In this document: positions 9,842-22,119 of the stretch, in pieces | Layout: each line of letters opens with the position of its first letter | Position numbering within the stretch: the first letter of the stretch is position 1 | Origin: Tenodera sinensis | Taxonomy: Eukaryota; Arthropoda; Insecta; Mantodea; Mantidae | Direction: 5' to 3' | Assembly (NCBI GenBank): GCA_030765045.1 | Contig: CM060972.1 | Coordinates: 60,923,773-60,987,772 of the forward strand | DNA: 64,000 nt | Translations under genes and position numbers: made by a program | Notes under the pieces: model-generated | The model's input: the letters and a program-made list of their open reading frames with translations, nothing else | Told to the model about the DNA's origin: nothing | Databases searched by the model: none

Positions 9842-12796
9842 CCTAGCGTGCACAAAGGAACTACTTTGCCAACTAAAGAGATAATTTGCCGGTAAATTCA
9901 AACATTTTAGTCGTCATACAGTCATTTTCAAAATCGGAACATTTGGCGTACAAGTTATGGTCTACACCCTACTTGGAACAAAGCTTGAAAATTCCTTAAA
10001 GCTCCGGCTAAAACCGTACGTCTATCAACCCTGCGTACATAGGCAGTTCATCCGAGAGCTTATGAAATGAATCAGATCTAGAGCAGTAAACAAAACTTCA
10101 TTTCCATGCCGTTTGCAACGAAAATCAAAATAAACGGTTGTGTGGTCGACAAACTCAACGTAAGAAACGTCCAAACATTAACATTTGTCTAAAAAAAAAT
10201 ACCTATGTAATTAAAGCTGATCTTCCAAAGCCCGCATTTAGTATTACGATGAGCATTAAAAATGTTTAAGGAATTTCGACATCAAAATTTATGAAAACGA
10301 GTCCTGGTTTGTTGATGATTTTGTCAAAAAGTAAGTTTAGAATTACAGAGGTTTTGAAGATTTAAATAGTATTTATAAAGCAGCCATAAAACACAACTGT
10401 TCTTGTAATCACATAATATGCGTAAAAAATTTAAAAAGTTCGGGATAACTCCATGAAGAGAATTTTCATTGAATCAGTATAGGATCTCATTGTAAGTTGA
10501 ACAGCATAACAATGAAGTGGAAAACAGGCACTTACTTATCATGGTCACCAATGAGAATGAAGGTTCTTCAAACAGAGGCAATTATATTGAATATTTAAAT
10601 GAATTAGCAATATATGATGCCTCTCTGAAAGAGCACTCGGAAAAATAGGCTGTTTTTCGTGCAACTTCATCTGATGTTCAGAATGAATTAATTTATGTGC
10701 TGTCATGGAAGTAAATTTCTGATGCCTTCTTTGTTTCATTGACATTAGATGAAACCATTGACATTAACAGTGAAGAACAACTGTGTACGGTTCGTTACAT
10801 AAATATTGACGGAAATGTTGAAGAGGTTCATTTGTTTTACAGATGTAAGTTCTGACAGAAAAGCATTCTCTTTTGAATCATGCTCTGAACTTTTTTATTA
10901 TTTCTTTCAGATAATGATAAACAATGGAAACTCCGAAAGGCAATTCTGTTTAGGCTGGGTCATATTTTAATGAATTCTACAATATTCGTTGGGTTACACA
11001 CTCGAGTCTGATAGGCTACGTCACTGGATAACTTGTACGTGTTTATATATCGCTTGGAATAAAATATACCTGTTTTCGTTGTACTACCTACTTTTCCAGG
11101 CGTCCTACACTGATGAGTAAGTAGTTGTAGCTTCTTCGTATTGAAGTCAGTCGGTTAGGCGCTGGTCTATTAGCGGCTAGGTGCTGTACAAATAAACATA
11201 CCGTACAGGAGAACCTGTACGACCTGTTCTCGAATGCTGGAATGCTGATGCGAAGGTCAGAGTTTTTAAGTGCTTACAAGCGATAGCCCCATGCTAGTAG
11301 ACTGGCATGTAAAGACCTCCAGCGGCGCTGATTAAGGATAGCGTTGTTAACAAATATGGTAAATATAATATTGTTTTGGTAATTGGTATATACGAGTATC
11401 TACAGCATCAACTTAGTTGCTCGGTGCACACAAAACAGCATGGTAAACGTCACTATAGCTGTCACAAAATTTAATAGCGGGTGACTCAATAAAACATCCA
11501 ACCACGCCTTGCAGTATTGTATAGTTAAACACACTGTAGAGCCGGTGATAATTATAACTATCATTTGCAACCACAAAATGTATTTGTACAACAGGCAAGA
11601 GAATAGTAATAGTCAATTATCAGCCGCCATTAAATTTTGCCGCTGACATAAAATGTGCATTATTAATAATTATTACCACGGCTTTTTTGGGTTTATACAG
11701 GAATATATATACATTTTAAATTGAAGTGCTTCAGAATTGAATTAAAGTTGTCCACTAGCGAACGAGGAAGCGAATACTTTCTGATCACCAGAAGGCGAGA
11801 AGGGTCTAAGGGTGAGGAACTGTTAACCTGCCCACGTTATCGACTTGTTTACTACAGTCTGATCTTTAGAAGTACACACATGACTGCAAGGAGCGTAAGG
11901 GTAAGAGGGGAAGGCCGTTGCTATGGAGACGTAAACAAAGTTTGCAACATTAGACAAAGTGAAATAATTTACTCTTCAGGTCAGTTATTGCTACTACTTG
12001 GCAAAGCCATGGGGCGTATCGGAAAGAATGTGAAACTGCCCAGCTGTTTATGCGAGATTATCGCACAAACAAGGCTAGACATTGTGTGAACACGCTATTC
12101 AGATGCAATCATATCTTCAGGACAGCAACGTCTCATATAGCAGCAGGCGCGAGAGATCATCTATTTGTGTTTTATCACTGACTATACGCCAAGTTACTAT
12201 TTCCTCTTCTATAGTAGTAGTAACATTTAGCAGCACTGCAATTAAGCTGTACAACGTTTTACTAACGCACAAGCAATTCACCGCAGATGCTTGTTGACTG
12301 ATTCGTGAGCTGGTCCCAAAGTTGAAACGACTGACGCCATCAGCTTGCTTGTAAACAAGACCGCCAAACGCTCACTGGACAAAGTGCTGTTATTCCGAAT
12401 TTCTCTCTGAATCCTGTGCTTTCAGCAGAAGATTACACCACATTATTAGCTCTGCATGTGATCTCTAACCCAATTAGCCCTGTTCCATTTTCCTGCAAAC
12501 TGTAATTTTAGCTGGTAGCAATTTCAGTCAGAGCTTTTGTTCAAAACTTTGGACTAGCGATGAACTTTGAGGTTATTTTCCTCCGTGAACCATCAGCAAA
12601 TCGTCTGCCCGTGCCTGTGGTATCTCCAGCATAATACACAGTACCAGATTCGTTGATTTTGATTCGTTTTATAAGGTAGACAGATTTTTTAATTACCTTT
12701 TATTGTAGCAAATTAAAGTATTGCATACGATATCGAAATGAAAGCTGTCCTTATGTTCTAAATGAGGTTACGATTTTTAGGTGAAAATTATATATA
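9842..12796. other. Long stretch without recognised features
   Basis: I see no convincing exon, TIR or SINE head in these 3 kb. A moderately GC-richer zone at about 11750-12400 contains one 122-codon frame (11721-12089 +), but it has no motif I recognise. An undetected 5' exon or promoter of cwo could lie here; nothing in the sequence proves it. Confidence 0.3.
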
Positions 12797-13651
12797 AAAA
12801 ATCTGATGTGTTGCACTCACATGACTTTCTCTACTCTTGTACTAACCATTCTAGCAAACTCTTATTCCTATATCTCCATGTTAGTTAAGATAAACATTCG
12901 TACAAATTATCTTACTGCTTATGTCCTTGTAGATGCAAGGGGAATATTAGAATACAGAAGGCTTTGTGCGACAGTCAAATCTTTTTGACCTTTGAGATTC
13001 CGTTCTCTTTGCACGATTAACATATAAAAAATGAACAACGTTGTTGCATTTCGCTAAAGTTCTGAGTTTTCCGAAAATCACACACATAACAAGGAATATC
13101 TCCGAAATTCACCCTTATTCAAACATTTATTCAAACATAAATTGTGTATTTTAGCAAGATCTACATTTTTTGTGTAGTATAATTTGGTCTATCTCTAACG
13201 GTTTACCAGTAATGCAAAAGTCGTCCAGAGTAAATACGACTACAGGGGCTATAGCCAGAAAATTCAAGATATACATTTCATTTTTCATCAAAATATCTCA
13301 AACATATGACATTTTAATTAAAATCGTTAGAGCCATTTTCAAGAAAATCAAAATTTTCGAAAAATCTTCCATGTAAAGGGTAGTGTACGGTGGGGCTATT
13401 TTCTTCAAAATCTTCGTGTCGCATCCTTGAAAGACATTACACATAAATACCAAGTTTGGCTTTTAACCGACTTTTCGTTTTTGAGGTATGCTGTCCACAG
13501 ACTGACACACACACAGACACACACACGGCCCTTTTTCTAAAAATGCTTTTTTTGGATTCAGGGGGCCTCAAAACATATATTTCCGGTGAAATATCCACAT
13601 CGAATTTTTGGGTGGAATACAATACTTCCCCTACTTACCAGTAGAGAAAGT
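12797..13651 (-). repeat. R09 repeat, full-length inverted copy
   Basis: A minus-orientation R09 copy. The conserved 3' flank AATCTGATGTGTTGCACTCA comes first, then ACTTTCTCTACT (12824-12835), and AGTAGAGAAAGT (13640-13651) lies at the other end. Sequence matches the 7289-8195 copy across its length. The internal microsatellite site here is only a short interrupted ACAC run (about 13505-13526), so it has not expanded. Confidence 0.8.
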
Positions 13652-13944
13652 AAAAAGGAAGAGTAAAGGTGCTAAAATAAGGTAAAAGAGGAAAAGATGT
13701 GTTTTATCAACTTGTGAGGCGCGGACTTCATATATTTTATTACTTTCTTTACTAATTGCATCTTTATTTGTGGAGAGCTAAATAAGAATATTCATGATGA
13801 AAAATCACAGTTTAGATGCATTTAACCTTCTAATTGGCAGCGTTGCTTACATGTGACTTTGTTAAGTTTTGAGACACTTCATTGACTTTCTTTTTAATTT
13901 GTTGTTATGCTAACCTAAATAAATCAAATGAAGTATTCGAAGCT

Positions 13945-13990
13945 AGAGCAGGCAGTTGCTCTACCGACTGAGCTACTATCTACTAAATAC
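13945..13990 (-). repeat. tRNA-like A-box fragment
   Basis: Minus-strand TAGCTCAGTCGGTAGAGCAA matches a tRNA D-arm/A-box, but no B-box follows at the right spacing. Probably the truncated head of a SINE. Confidence 0.35.
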
Positions 13991-14149
13991 CTACTAGCTA
14001 TTTTGTTTGCATGTACTATTTCGAATCTCGAATTACTTTGAATACGTCTAACTTATTAACTTGACGTCGTAGACCATTGGTTTCCTGTCTCAAGTTGATT
14101 GCCTATGAACCCTCTATTATCAGAAAAATTCGTGCGGTGTTATTCATTT

Positions 14150-14530
14150 ACATCCTGTATATATTCCACGCAAATTGAAAACAGCTCTAACGATTTCGAT
14201 CAAAGTTTGTATTCAACACGGGTTTGCTTATTAAGTTTATCTGTATAGGTGTCATTCCTGAAAAAAAATGAAATTTTACATGTAACAGTCACAATTAGTC
14301 CAAACCTTATTTTGGCCATAATTTCTCTGTTAATGGGCCAATTACAATAAACAAGCCAGAGTATTAAAGGTCTCGTCACGGAAACGGCTCCAACAATTAG
14401 GATGAAAATTTATATTTGGTTAACATTTTACTTTTCAGTTTTATCTAAATAAGTGTATTCTCTCCCCCCCCCCCAAAAAAAAATCACGATTAAAAAAAAA
14501 AAGGTTTAGAAAAGTCGAGGGAAGCTCGCT
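14150..14530 (-). repeat. Repeat family B, single inverted copy
   Basis: Reverse-orientation homologue of 32860-33555. Shared blocks include AATTTCTCTGTTAATGGGCC, AGGTGTCATTCCTGAAAAAA and, at the end, the complementary stem GAGGGAAGCTCGCTCGCCC. It lacks the extra 146-bp tandem units seen in the other copy. No ORF is visible. Confidence 0.65.
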
Positions 14531-14539
14531 CGCCCAGGT

Positions 14540-14730
14540 GCTAATTAATATGTTTAACATCTCGGTTCTAATGTTATATGGGCAGCTTTTCCTTAGAAGC
14601 AGTTACTCATCGGCAATGATGTTCGCTTGCTTTACGGATGTTAACTAGCCGGAAATCGAACACGGGACCCACGCACTTGGAAGCTAGCACCTAACCATCA
14701 GACCACAGAGGCAGATGTTTGGTCGGGCGG
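14540..14730 (-). repeat. tRNA-derived SINE
   Basis: The minus strand starts CTCTGTGGTCTGATGGTTAGG (A-box) and continues to GTTCGATTTCC (B-box) at tRNA spacing. About 110 bp of non-tRNA body follows. It resembles insect tRNA-derived SINE heads. No target duplication was found. Confidence 0.6.
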
Positions 14731-15071
14731 TATATCACGCTTGGCACGCGAAGAGCTGTTGCATTAGGGGTTTTTATATGACATTTAATTGTTACATTAT
14801 TTAAATATGGATAAGAGCATTACTATAAATTTTATGCGATGAAATACATTGCATTCCATCTAAAAGCATAGCTTTGTTTTGCTATAAATTTCCTCTGATT
14901 CATTACATTTAATTTGCAATTATAAACGCGAGGCATATGTAAACACAAAACAAAATATAGTAATATATCAAAATACGGTTATTATGAGTGCCCTAAAGTA
15001 TTTGGAATGCACTATACAGTAAAACATCACCATTATAATTAGTAGGTAATTTTCCCTTCTTTTGTTTATAG

Positions 15072-15147
15072 GAACTTGAACTTCTCCACGGCTGCCAACA
15101 GCGAAGATGACGAATATGGCAGTTACCACAAGAAAAAGGTATCCCGA
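15072..15147 (+). CDS. cwo: cwo upstream coding exon (acidic/basic linker before the bHLH)
   Basis: The segment is flanked by a good acceptor (CTTTTGTTTATAG) and donor (CCCGA/GTAAGT). After one leftover base, it encodes 25 residues with no stop, including EDDEYGSYHKKKVSR. Insect CWO proteins carry an acidic patch and a Lys/Arg stretch just before the DPMSHRIIEKRRRDRMN basic region, which matches what follows in the exon at 44152. The donor is phase 0, as that acceptor requires; the acceptor is phase 2, so at least one earlier exon exists and was not found. The implied intron to the bHLH exon is about 29 kb. Assignment rests on splice sites, phase and remembered family layout. Confidence 0.7.
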
Positions 15148-15250
15148 GTAAGTGCAATCAGATATTCATAATGATATATTTTAATAAGATTAGTTAGACA
15201 ATATTAATTTAGGTTTACAACTATTTAGCCATATTGAAAAAAAAAGTTAA

Positions 15251-15953
15251 GAGTGAAACTTGGATAATTCGAACGTTTATAATTCGAAATCGTCGTTAGT
15301 TGGAAGATTTTTCTTGGTTCCTTTAATTGTGTAATAAATCAATGTAATAAAACTCACATGTAATTCAAATTTCATTTTCCTTTAGTTCAGAAATGTTACT
15401 CGAAAATTAACCTAAACGCGGAAATTTAATATGATAACCTTGTCCATGTTTCTGCAGAAGAGGTCATCCCTCCGGGAATACTGTTTGGGGGGGGGGGGGG
15501 GTATAGCTTTCTTAGCTGCCGGCCTTGAGCTTCTATACCTGCCCCAACATCCCCTTGTTTAAAACACATGCGCCTTAGTTGTCACTTGAACTTCCTACTG
15601 TTCAGTGTGTTGCAATCGATACCACAAACCGCGTGCCCAGTACAAGACTAACTTTTGTGGAAAAAGTCGCTGTCATTCGAGAAGTTGAAAAGGATTTGAA
15701 GAAAAAAGCCTAAAATCGCAAAAGAATACGGGATAGCACTGTGCTTTGTGTCAACTTATCTGAAGAATAAGGAGAACATTTTAAGCAATGCCTTGAGTGA
15801 AAATGGAAAGAGTGAGACAACCGAAAGATGATGATGGATGTATGCACCTGTATTGCTAAAATGTCAATTTTAGACGTAACTTTTGTGATTCGAATTTGTT
15901 GATATTTCAATGTTTTTCTAGTACCTTCAGCTTCGAATTATCCAGTTCCACTG
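15251..15953 (+). mobile_element. Tigger/pogo-like element relic
   Basis: The ends are imperfect inverted repeats: GAGTGAAACTTGGATAATTCG on the left, and CAGTGGAACTGGATAATTCG read inward from the right. TA follows the right end (15954-15955). Between them, + strand frames at about 15640-15800 encode RLTFVEKVAVIREVEKDLKKK and KEYGIALCFVSTYLKNKENI. These match the CENP-B-type helix-turn-helix of pogo transposases (EK..I...VEKG.KK..IAKEYGI..ST.S.ILKNK). Frameshifts and the absence of a DDE domain show an internally deleted, dead copy. It lies only about 100 bp downstream of the cwo exon. Confidence 0.65.
15485..15500. repeat. Poly-G tract
   Basis: A homopurine run of 16 G bases inside the Tigger-like relic; likely a replication-slippage site. 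Confidence 0.95.
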
Positions 15954-16649
15954 TAGAACATTTAAATTACTTGGAAAATAACTTTGGTGTTCATTTCTGA
16001 TGTAATTAAAGCCTGGGTAAGTCAAACTACTTCTTAACTTGTTTTGTGTTAAAAATAATTGCAAAATATTCTATTTGCTCTTTCACGCAGACTGCATTGA
16101 ATAATATTTTAAGAATCGATTGTGGCAGGACTCGCACTAACTTTACCTCAGACCTAATCTGACGAGACGTGTGAGTGTGTGTTTAACTTCTCTCATCTGG
16201 TTCATGTATACCGGTGAAATTCCTAGGTGATTTTAATATTTCCAGATGTCCGCGACTTGCGCTGTTAATTTCCAGGCATTTCCTCTAAATAGTTAATCAC
16301 TAATCACACTACCTGTATCTCATTCATATGTAAGTACTACATGGAAACATTGCATGGCATTCAGAAATGCCTTGGATATAAACTAATCACGGCTTGATTA
16401 TAGAGTAATTAAAACAGAAGTGTTCATCAGTGTTAGGAGTTGAAAATAGGGATTAAATATGAGGGTAGCGCAATTTATTTTGAAGTTGCAGTATAGATCG
16501 GTTTTAATATTCTAAAATCCAAGTAAATCAAATTTTGGTATCAAAATTTAACAAAATCAGAGATAAATTTGGTGTAGCGAACACTATTGCTATGCAACTC
16601 TGCCGTCCAATAATTTAATTTAAAAAATGTAATGCGATTCCATGGCAGT

Positions 16650-17130
16650 TTCTAAGTCATAACGTGAATTTTCTGGGAATGTCCTCACAAGACCTCTTCA
16701 TTCTAGATGACTTTTGCATATATGATAAACAGTAAGAGCCAGATAAAAGCTCACTAAATAAAAAATGTGGACCTTGTTAAAACCTACAATTTATATCAAA
16801 TACTTGTTTTTCTTTTGAGTGAACCATTTCCGAGGTATTCTTTATTTTTTTGAATTTGCCAATACTTATACTTTTCTCAAATAGGAATGTTATTCGCTTT
16901 GATCTATTGGCCTTGAAAAGAGAACGGAATTTCAAAGACATCCCACAGCAACCAACTCTTAAAATATTTCACTATTGCTTGCTGAAAGCCTACTGTATTC
17001 CTATATTCCCCTTGCAGCTACAATAAAATTAGCAATAAGATACTTTCTGAAAATGCTTATGTCAATTTAAACGAAGTAGACAAGGAAATAAGCATTTACA
17101 AGAATGATGTGTATAAGAATGAGTATAGCT
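16650..17130 (+). repeat. R09 repeat, diverged 3' half
   Basis: Plus-orientation copy recognised from GAATTTTCTGGGAATGTCCT, GTGAACCATTTCCGAGGTAT, AGAGAACGGAATTTCAAAG and GCCTACTGTATTCCTATATT, all in the same order as in 7289-8195. The 5' half is absent and the terminal 12-mer is degraded. Confidence 0.65.
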
Positions 17131-17159
17131 CTACATATATTTGCGAACAGAGTTTCTCC

Positions 17160-17520
17160 AAATTGAACTACACTAAAAGCCTGTATCGTAATAGGTTACG
17201 CGACGTTCACTTGGGTATCCTCTAGCACTTTGACTTTGTCGCCAAATATTGACCGACTTCTTAAACCTAAAGCAGTACCGAAGAAGTCACTAATGAACGA
17301 CGGTTATCGCATAAGATTCGAAAGTGCTTTCGTAAATCAAGCGCAACGTACATATAATCAACCCGCCACTGCAACACTATGCACGTCCGAGTGTTAAAGA
17401 ATGGCAAAGTTCTGGTATAGTGGAAGGAGGTAAATCCAACCTCCCCTCTTTCGAAAACGTTGGACATCACTGTGCTAGCCTCTGGGTCGTGAGGTCGCGG
17501 GTACAAACCCGGCGGAAGGC
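17160..17520 (-). repeat. Repeat family D, inverted copy, ending in a tRNA-like motif
   Basis: Minus-strand sequence over 17290-17475 matches the + strand at 39330-39500 at roughly four in five bases. The aligned frames keep similar peptides (TRTLPFFN / TRTLPLFN, CIVLQWR, YVAFD-like). At 17486-17500 lies GGGTACAAACCC, B-box-like, so a SINE fragment may abut it. Whether the shared frame reflects selection or only shared ancestry cannot be told by eye. Confidence 0.5.
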
Positions 17521-19950
17521 GATGGATGTTTTTCCTGCCTAGAAATCCTTAGTACGGCTTCCTTCAGAAGGGAAGTAAAGCCGGTGGTATCGTGTCATAG
17601 ATTTACAGCGCGTAAAAGAATCTCAATTCTGACAAAGGGGCCTCTAAACAAAATTAAGCGTTTTTTCACTCATGACGCCTGTGATGAACAGAGATGGGGA
17701 ACAGCGGTCGGGCGGTAGACCTTGGCCCGGATGGGTTGTTGTGCCTGGGAGTTACGTTTTATACCCAATTTAAGTTGAATTACGGTATGTTGATATCTTA
17801 TCTATGATAGTATTGACACGTAAAGTCGACTTTATGCCATTTGTAGCTTGCATATGAATCGTCTTTAAGATCGCAATGAAACCGCAATAAGAGAGCCGTG
17901 TGATTCTAACATCAGATATCCCCTTCCATTTATGGCCACTCCTTACTTCATTCTGGGACATAAACGAGCTTTTTCTCAAATGGACATCTTTCTTGTTTTT
18001 AAAGAAGGTGGCAGATAATCTCAAAATGAAAATATATCAGCGAAGAAAACAATTTGCATAGACATGGCTTTGCTTCACATCCTGCTGATTTATGATGAGT
18101 GTCGTGTTTCTGACAGCTCAGCTTTAGGCAGGATGCGAGCCTAGAGGTCATGATGTCGAGCCCGCGTGATCCCCTCACGTTGTTTGCTTGACCACGTGCC
18201 GTCGCACATCCGAGTCGCTCAAGGACAGGGCGTTGGGCACGGAAATGTGGACGATCCCCTCGCATTATCTACATGAGATGTTCCGGACGTTCTATGCAAA
18301 GTGCCACTTGCCACCCTCGACTCCTGTAAGACGCGCGCCGAATGTCAGAGACAATACCGGGCGTCCCGTCTAATCTATATAAGTGGCGCTAGGATTTTTA
18401 GGTAAATACCTACATGTCTTGTTTGCGCGCTAATACAAACTTGAAACTGGGTTTAATAGTCTGCATATTCACACCGGAGCAAATATTTTAAGTTTTATTT
18501 CACATTGAGACAGAATATTAGAAGACCCCAAAAGAAAATCGTTTATGTGAATATTTGTTAAGAGTGTAATTTGTTTTTTGATGTTGGTATGAGTTGGTTG
18601 AATGACGAAAACGTGTTACTAATGTTCATTGTTACAAACAACTAAGTTTGTTTAAAGACGTCATAAATATTTCCATATTTAATTTTAATATATGTATAAA
18701 TATTAGAATTATATGTGTTCAATATTAATAGCAAAGGGAGATTAGCTAAAGATCGCTTCCCTAACAATACGGGAACTATTTGATGGACGCATGCGCGGAT
18801 GTATACGTGGCAGTCGGAATGATAGACTCGCAACTAAAAGAATCGGGACTAGCGCCTAAATATTCAAGGTGATAAGACGCATTTTGGTAGCGTGTGAACA
18901 TTGTAGAACGTTTACCAGACTTTCATCAAGCTTTTGTTCCACTTTTTGAAAAAGTGGAAAGACTTAAATAATCTAAAATGGTGCTAAGAGGATTTATTTA
19001 AATGTAAAATAGAGAAAAAGTGTTAAAATAATACATTGTGGTGAAGAAACATCGTGTGATTTTTCATTCCATCCGTTACCACGCCCTGAGAGAAATAAGA
19101 GCCTCATCGCTCAAAATTGAAGCTTCTCTTCAATAAAAACAGCACCAATATAAAACGCATATTTTGTGATTTTTTATATAAATAAATTCATTTAATGTTC
19201 ACATAAATGACACAAAAATCGTATAAAACTTTTTTTTAAAATAAGTGTCACATATTTACACAAAGTCACACAAAAGCAGAAGCGGAATTATTAAGGGGTC
19301 ACCATCCAACTTCAATTCTCAATTACATAGGCAAGATATCGCAATTTGTTATTCATTATTGCAAGAACTGATATGTCAGCTATAGTATCGCCACAGTTAG
19401 AAGGAAATATAAACATCCTGCCTTCTCAAACTACATGAGGTAAGAATGAGGAATTCCTCCACTGCCATGTGCTCCACTGCCTCTGTTATCGCCTCACAGT
19501 CCGCTAGTCTATACACTGATACTTGTAGGCTATGTAACTGTAGAATCAATTAGTCATTTGTGAATTCGCAAAGTTTATACAATCTTCTAGTTGTATTCTG
19601 GTGTTTTGAGTTCACAATGGATTAAACATGCCTTTGAGAGAAGCGGCTAAAGTAGTTCAGAATGTGGAAAGTATGGTTGTGATTCTGCAGCACACAACTT
19701 AAAATACAAGAACGTCTTCGAAAATAATAGTGGATTTAAGATAATGTTTAAAATTTAAAATGTGTTGGATGGGCAACATGTAGTTACTGATGTGAGTGTG
19801 AGTGACATCCCATGCTAGACTTCATTATGACGTGGAGCGATCATTTTCGAAATTGAATCGCTGATCTTTCGGGATCGAAAATTTTGACGAAGTATGTGTC
19901 TTATAATGTAACTCTATAATACGTGGTGATTCCTTCCACTGCGCAGACGG
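17521..19950. other. Unrecognised stretch in the first visible cwo intron
   Basis: Contains a GC-richer block at about 18090-18380 with overlapping short frames, but no motif I can name. The remainder is AT-rich with no tRNA-like or TIR signal noticed. Confidence 0.3.
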
Positions 19951-20350
19951 AAACACGGTAACAGCAGCGATGTACACAAGGTCACGGTGACTATTTTTCT
20001 CTGCTCTGAAAGTGCAGTATAGAGCTGACGCTTATTTCGTGTGGTTCAGTTAACCACAGCGCGCACGTGCCAGCGTGCTTTATTATTTTGTTCTATACTT
20101 AGTCACAAAGTGTATTATGACCCAGCATTTGTTTTCTACTGCACAAGGTGTATTTATTTATGATTCGTGTCAGCTCGCCAAGTGAAAGTGCGATTTGCAG
20201 AAAGATTTCCAGGTGTAAAAATTCCAGGCCGTACAACAATTCATAAACTTTACAATGAGTTTCAGGCCACAGGAAGTGCTCAGGCTCAGGAACATAAAAG
20301 ACGGCGTACGGTTCTTACCGAAAAAACATTAACTTCAACTACGGCGAGTG
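19950..20350 (+). pseudogene. 5' part of a Tc1/mariner-like transposase element
   Basis: A + strand frame (20167-20358) encodes SARQVKVRFAERFPGVKIPG and then TTIHKLYNEFQATGSAQ. This is the N-terminal helix-turn-helix of a cockroach/termite-type Tc1/mariner transposase (DUF4817-like pattern). The leader (about 19950-20160) is shared with the inverse-strand copy near 40200-40430, so both belong to one family. The catalytic part is missing after about 20350, so it is 3'-truncated. Confidence 0.6.
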
Positions 20351-20794
20351 ATGGATAGTTTCCTAAAGAGGTGACAAATGTATGGACAACGACGGTGGCC
20401 AGTTTCAGCATCTCTTTTAGTAACATTGGCAAGTAAAGCCTTTAAAAGTAGTTTTAAAAATGTATATTTAATCCGCGCTGTTCTATGACAGCAGTCGGCG
20501 ACGAACGCCGAGAACCCGCACAGACAAATCACAGCGCAGCCGGTTCGGAGTCTTTTGGATCACCCGATTTTACTGAACCATTCAGATCTTGATTTCTTTT
20601 TTGTTTGTTTTGGACATATTTTTGACATTTTCAGCAAATAAAAAATAAATATTTCCCAAGTTTTTAGCACTTAAAAATTCGAGTCCTAGTTATAAGCTAG
20701 ATCTCAAAGTACTAAGAATGTAGTATTTAACACGTAGGTCAGCATTACTCCAAAACTAAGGAAGAAGAACAATACAATGGTAAAGGGTCTGCCT

Positions 20795-21020
20795 ATGTAG
20801 CGTGGTGGTAGCGTGTCTGCCTCACGTCCAAGAGGTCGAGAGTTGGAATCTCGCTTAGGGTGAGTTATCCGGATAAGGTATTTATCGAGGTTTTCCCTTA
20901 TCGTAAGAAGATGAATGTCGGGTAACTTAAAGCTCCATGGACCTCGGGACTCGTTTAAGCATCATTCCACCCATTTCATTCATTCACCGTCCGATATGAC
21001 ACTACGTTGGAGGACGTTAA
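20795..21020 (+). repeat. SINE family A, plus copy
   Basis: The tRNA-like head GCGTGGTGGTAGCGTGTCTG is followed by GAGAGTTGGAATCTCGCTTA in B-box position. A body follows with TTATCCGGATAAGG, AAGCTCCATGGACCTCGGG and CATTTCATTCATTC, ending at GGAGGACGTTAATAAC. The same body occurs in reverse at 21885-22118, and degraded at 44840-45010. Length is about 225 bp. No target duplication was resolved. Confidence 0.75.
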
Positions 21021-21034
21021 TAACAAAAAAAGTA

Positions 21035-21150
21035 TAGTAATTGGGGGAAGTACTGTATTCCACCCAAAATTTCGATACGGAGATTTCATGGGAAGTATAT
21101 TTTTTGAGGGCCCCCTGAATTCAAAAACAGCACTTCTAGAAAAAGGTTTA
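21035..21150 (+). repeat. R09 repeat, isolated 5' end module
   Basis: Only the left about 115 bp of R09 is present (GTACTGTATTCCACCCAAAA to GGCCCCCTGAATTCAAAAAC), directly after SINE A. Similar isolated end modules are amplified at 30350-31080. Confidence 0.65.
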
Positions 21151-21884
21151 TCGTGCATAACATAGTATTCTGTCAAACGCTACTATTGCAGTGCTAACTA
21201 GAACAGAATATTACAAATGCAACAATATTGTAACTATTCGGTCCATGAAAACCAGTTTGTCACCTAAAGTAGACTCTTAAAACTAACCGTTAAGCGACAT
21301 TTTCCACTGTATAAACGAAGAATCCAAACACTTTGTTTTAAACTTTATTCTTCCATAAGTAAAGCCTGGTCCATAAGAGCCCATTGTGCCTTCATGACGT
21401 GAAAATTCCTATCGAGCATTCCAACAGGTGGGTGAACGAGTAGGGATTTCAATAGCTCGGAAGAGCAAAGAATGAAGCTCACAGACATAACACAATTTAA
21501 TTACATATTAGATTGTGAGCTCCACATTAAATACCTGTGGTTTGCTGAAGGAGTTGTGACGTTGCTGTCTTGACTAAACCGTTCCGTATTTTAAGGCGTC
21601 AGAGTCCATACATTCAGTTGCCACCGCTAGAGAAGCGTACCTACTATATCTACCCTCTTATCTCTCCGAGTTCACAACCCTAAGTGTGCCGACCTACTAT
21701 TACTCAGTCTAGCCATCCTATGAGCAAGTTAGCACATATTACTGTTGTAATTGCTTCTAAACGCCAGAATATCACGCGAATGATATGAAACAGTTACAAC
21801 TGAATGCATGAATCAATTACAGCTCTCTTTATCATAGGCGTAATGGCGATTGTTTTCTTGTTTAACGACTTTTTTTTTTTTTTT

Positions 21885-22118
21885 TTATTAACGTCCTCCA
21901 ACATTGTGTCATATCGGACGAATGAATGAAATGAAATGGGTGAAATGATGCTCAAATGAGCCCGAGGTCCATGGAGCTTTAAGTTACCCGACATTCGTCT
22001 TCTCAGGGTAGGGAAAACCTCGGAAAAAACCTTACCCGGATAACTTACCCTAAGCGAGATTCGAACTCGCGACCTCTTGAACGTGAGGCAGACACGCTAA
22101 CCATCACGCTACTGAGGC
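21885..22118 (-). repeat. SINE family A, inverted copy
   Basis: Reverse complement of the 20795-21020 SINE over its whole length, preceded on the + strand by a 17-T run that would be its A-tail. Separated by about 0.9 kb from its partner, it makes a potential hairpin of about 220 bp arms. Its tRNA-like head is better kept here (GAGTTCGAATCTCGCTTAGG on the minus strand). Confidence 0.78.
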
Positions 22119-22119
22119 G

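Noticed and set aside
18188..18195. Isolated CACGTG sites elsewhere (for example near 6605, 18192, 20064, 26700)
   Set aside because: Single six-base matches far from any promoter signal are expected by chance in 64 kb.
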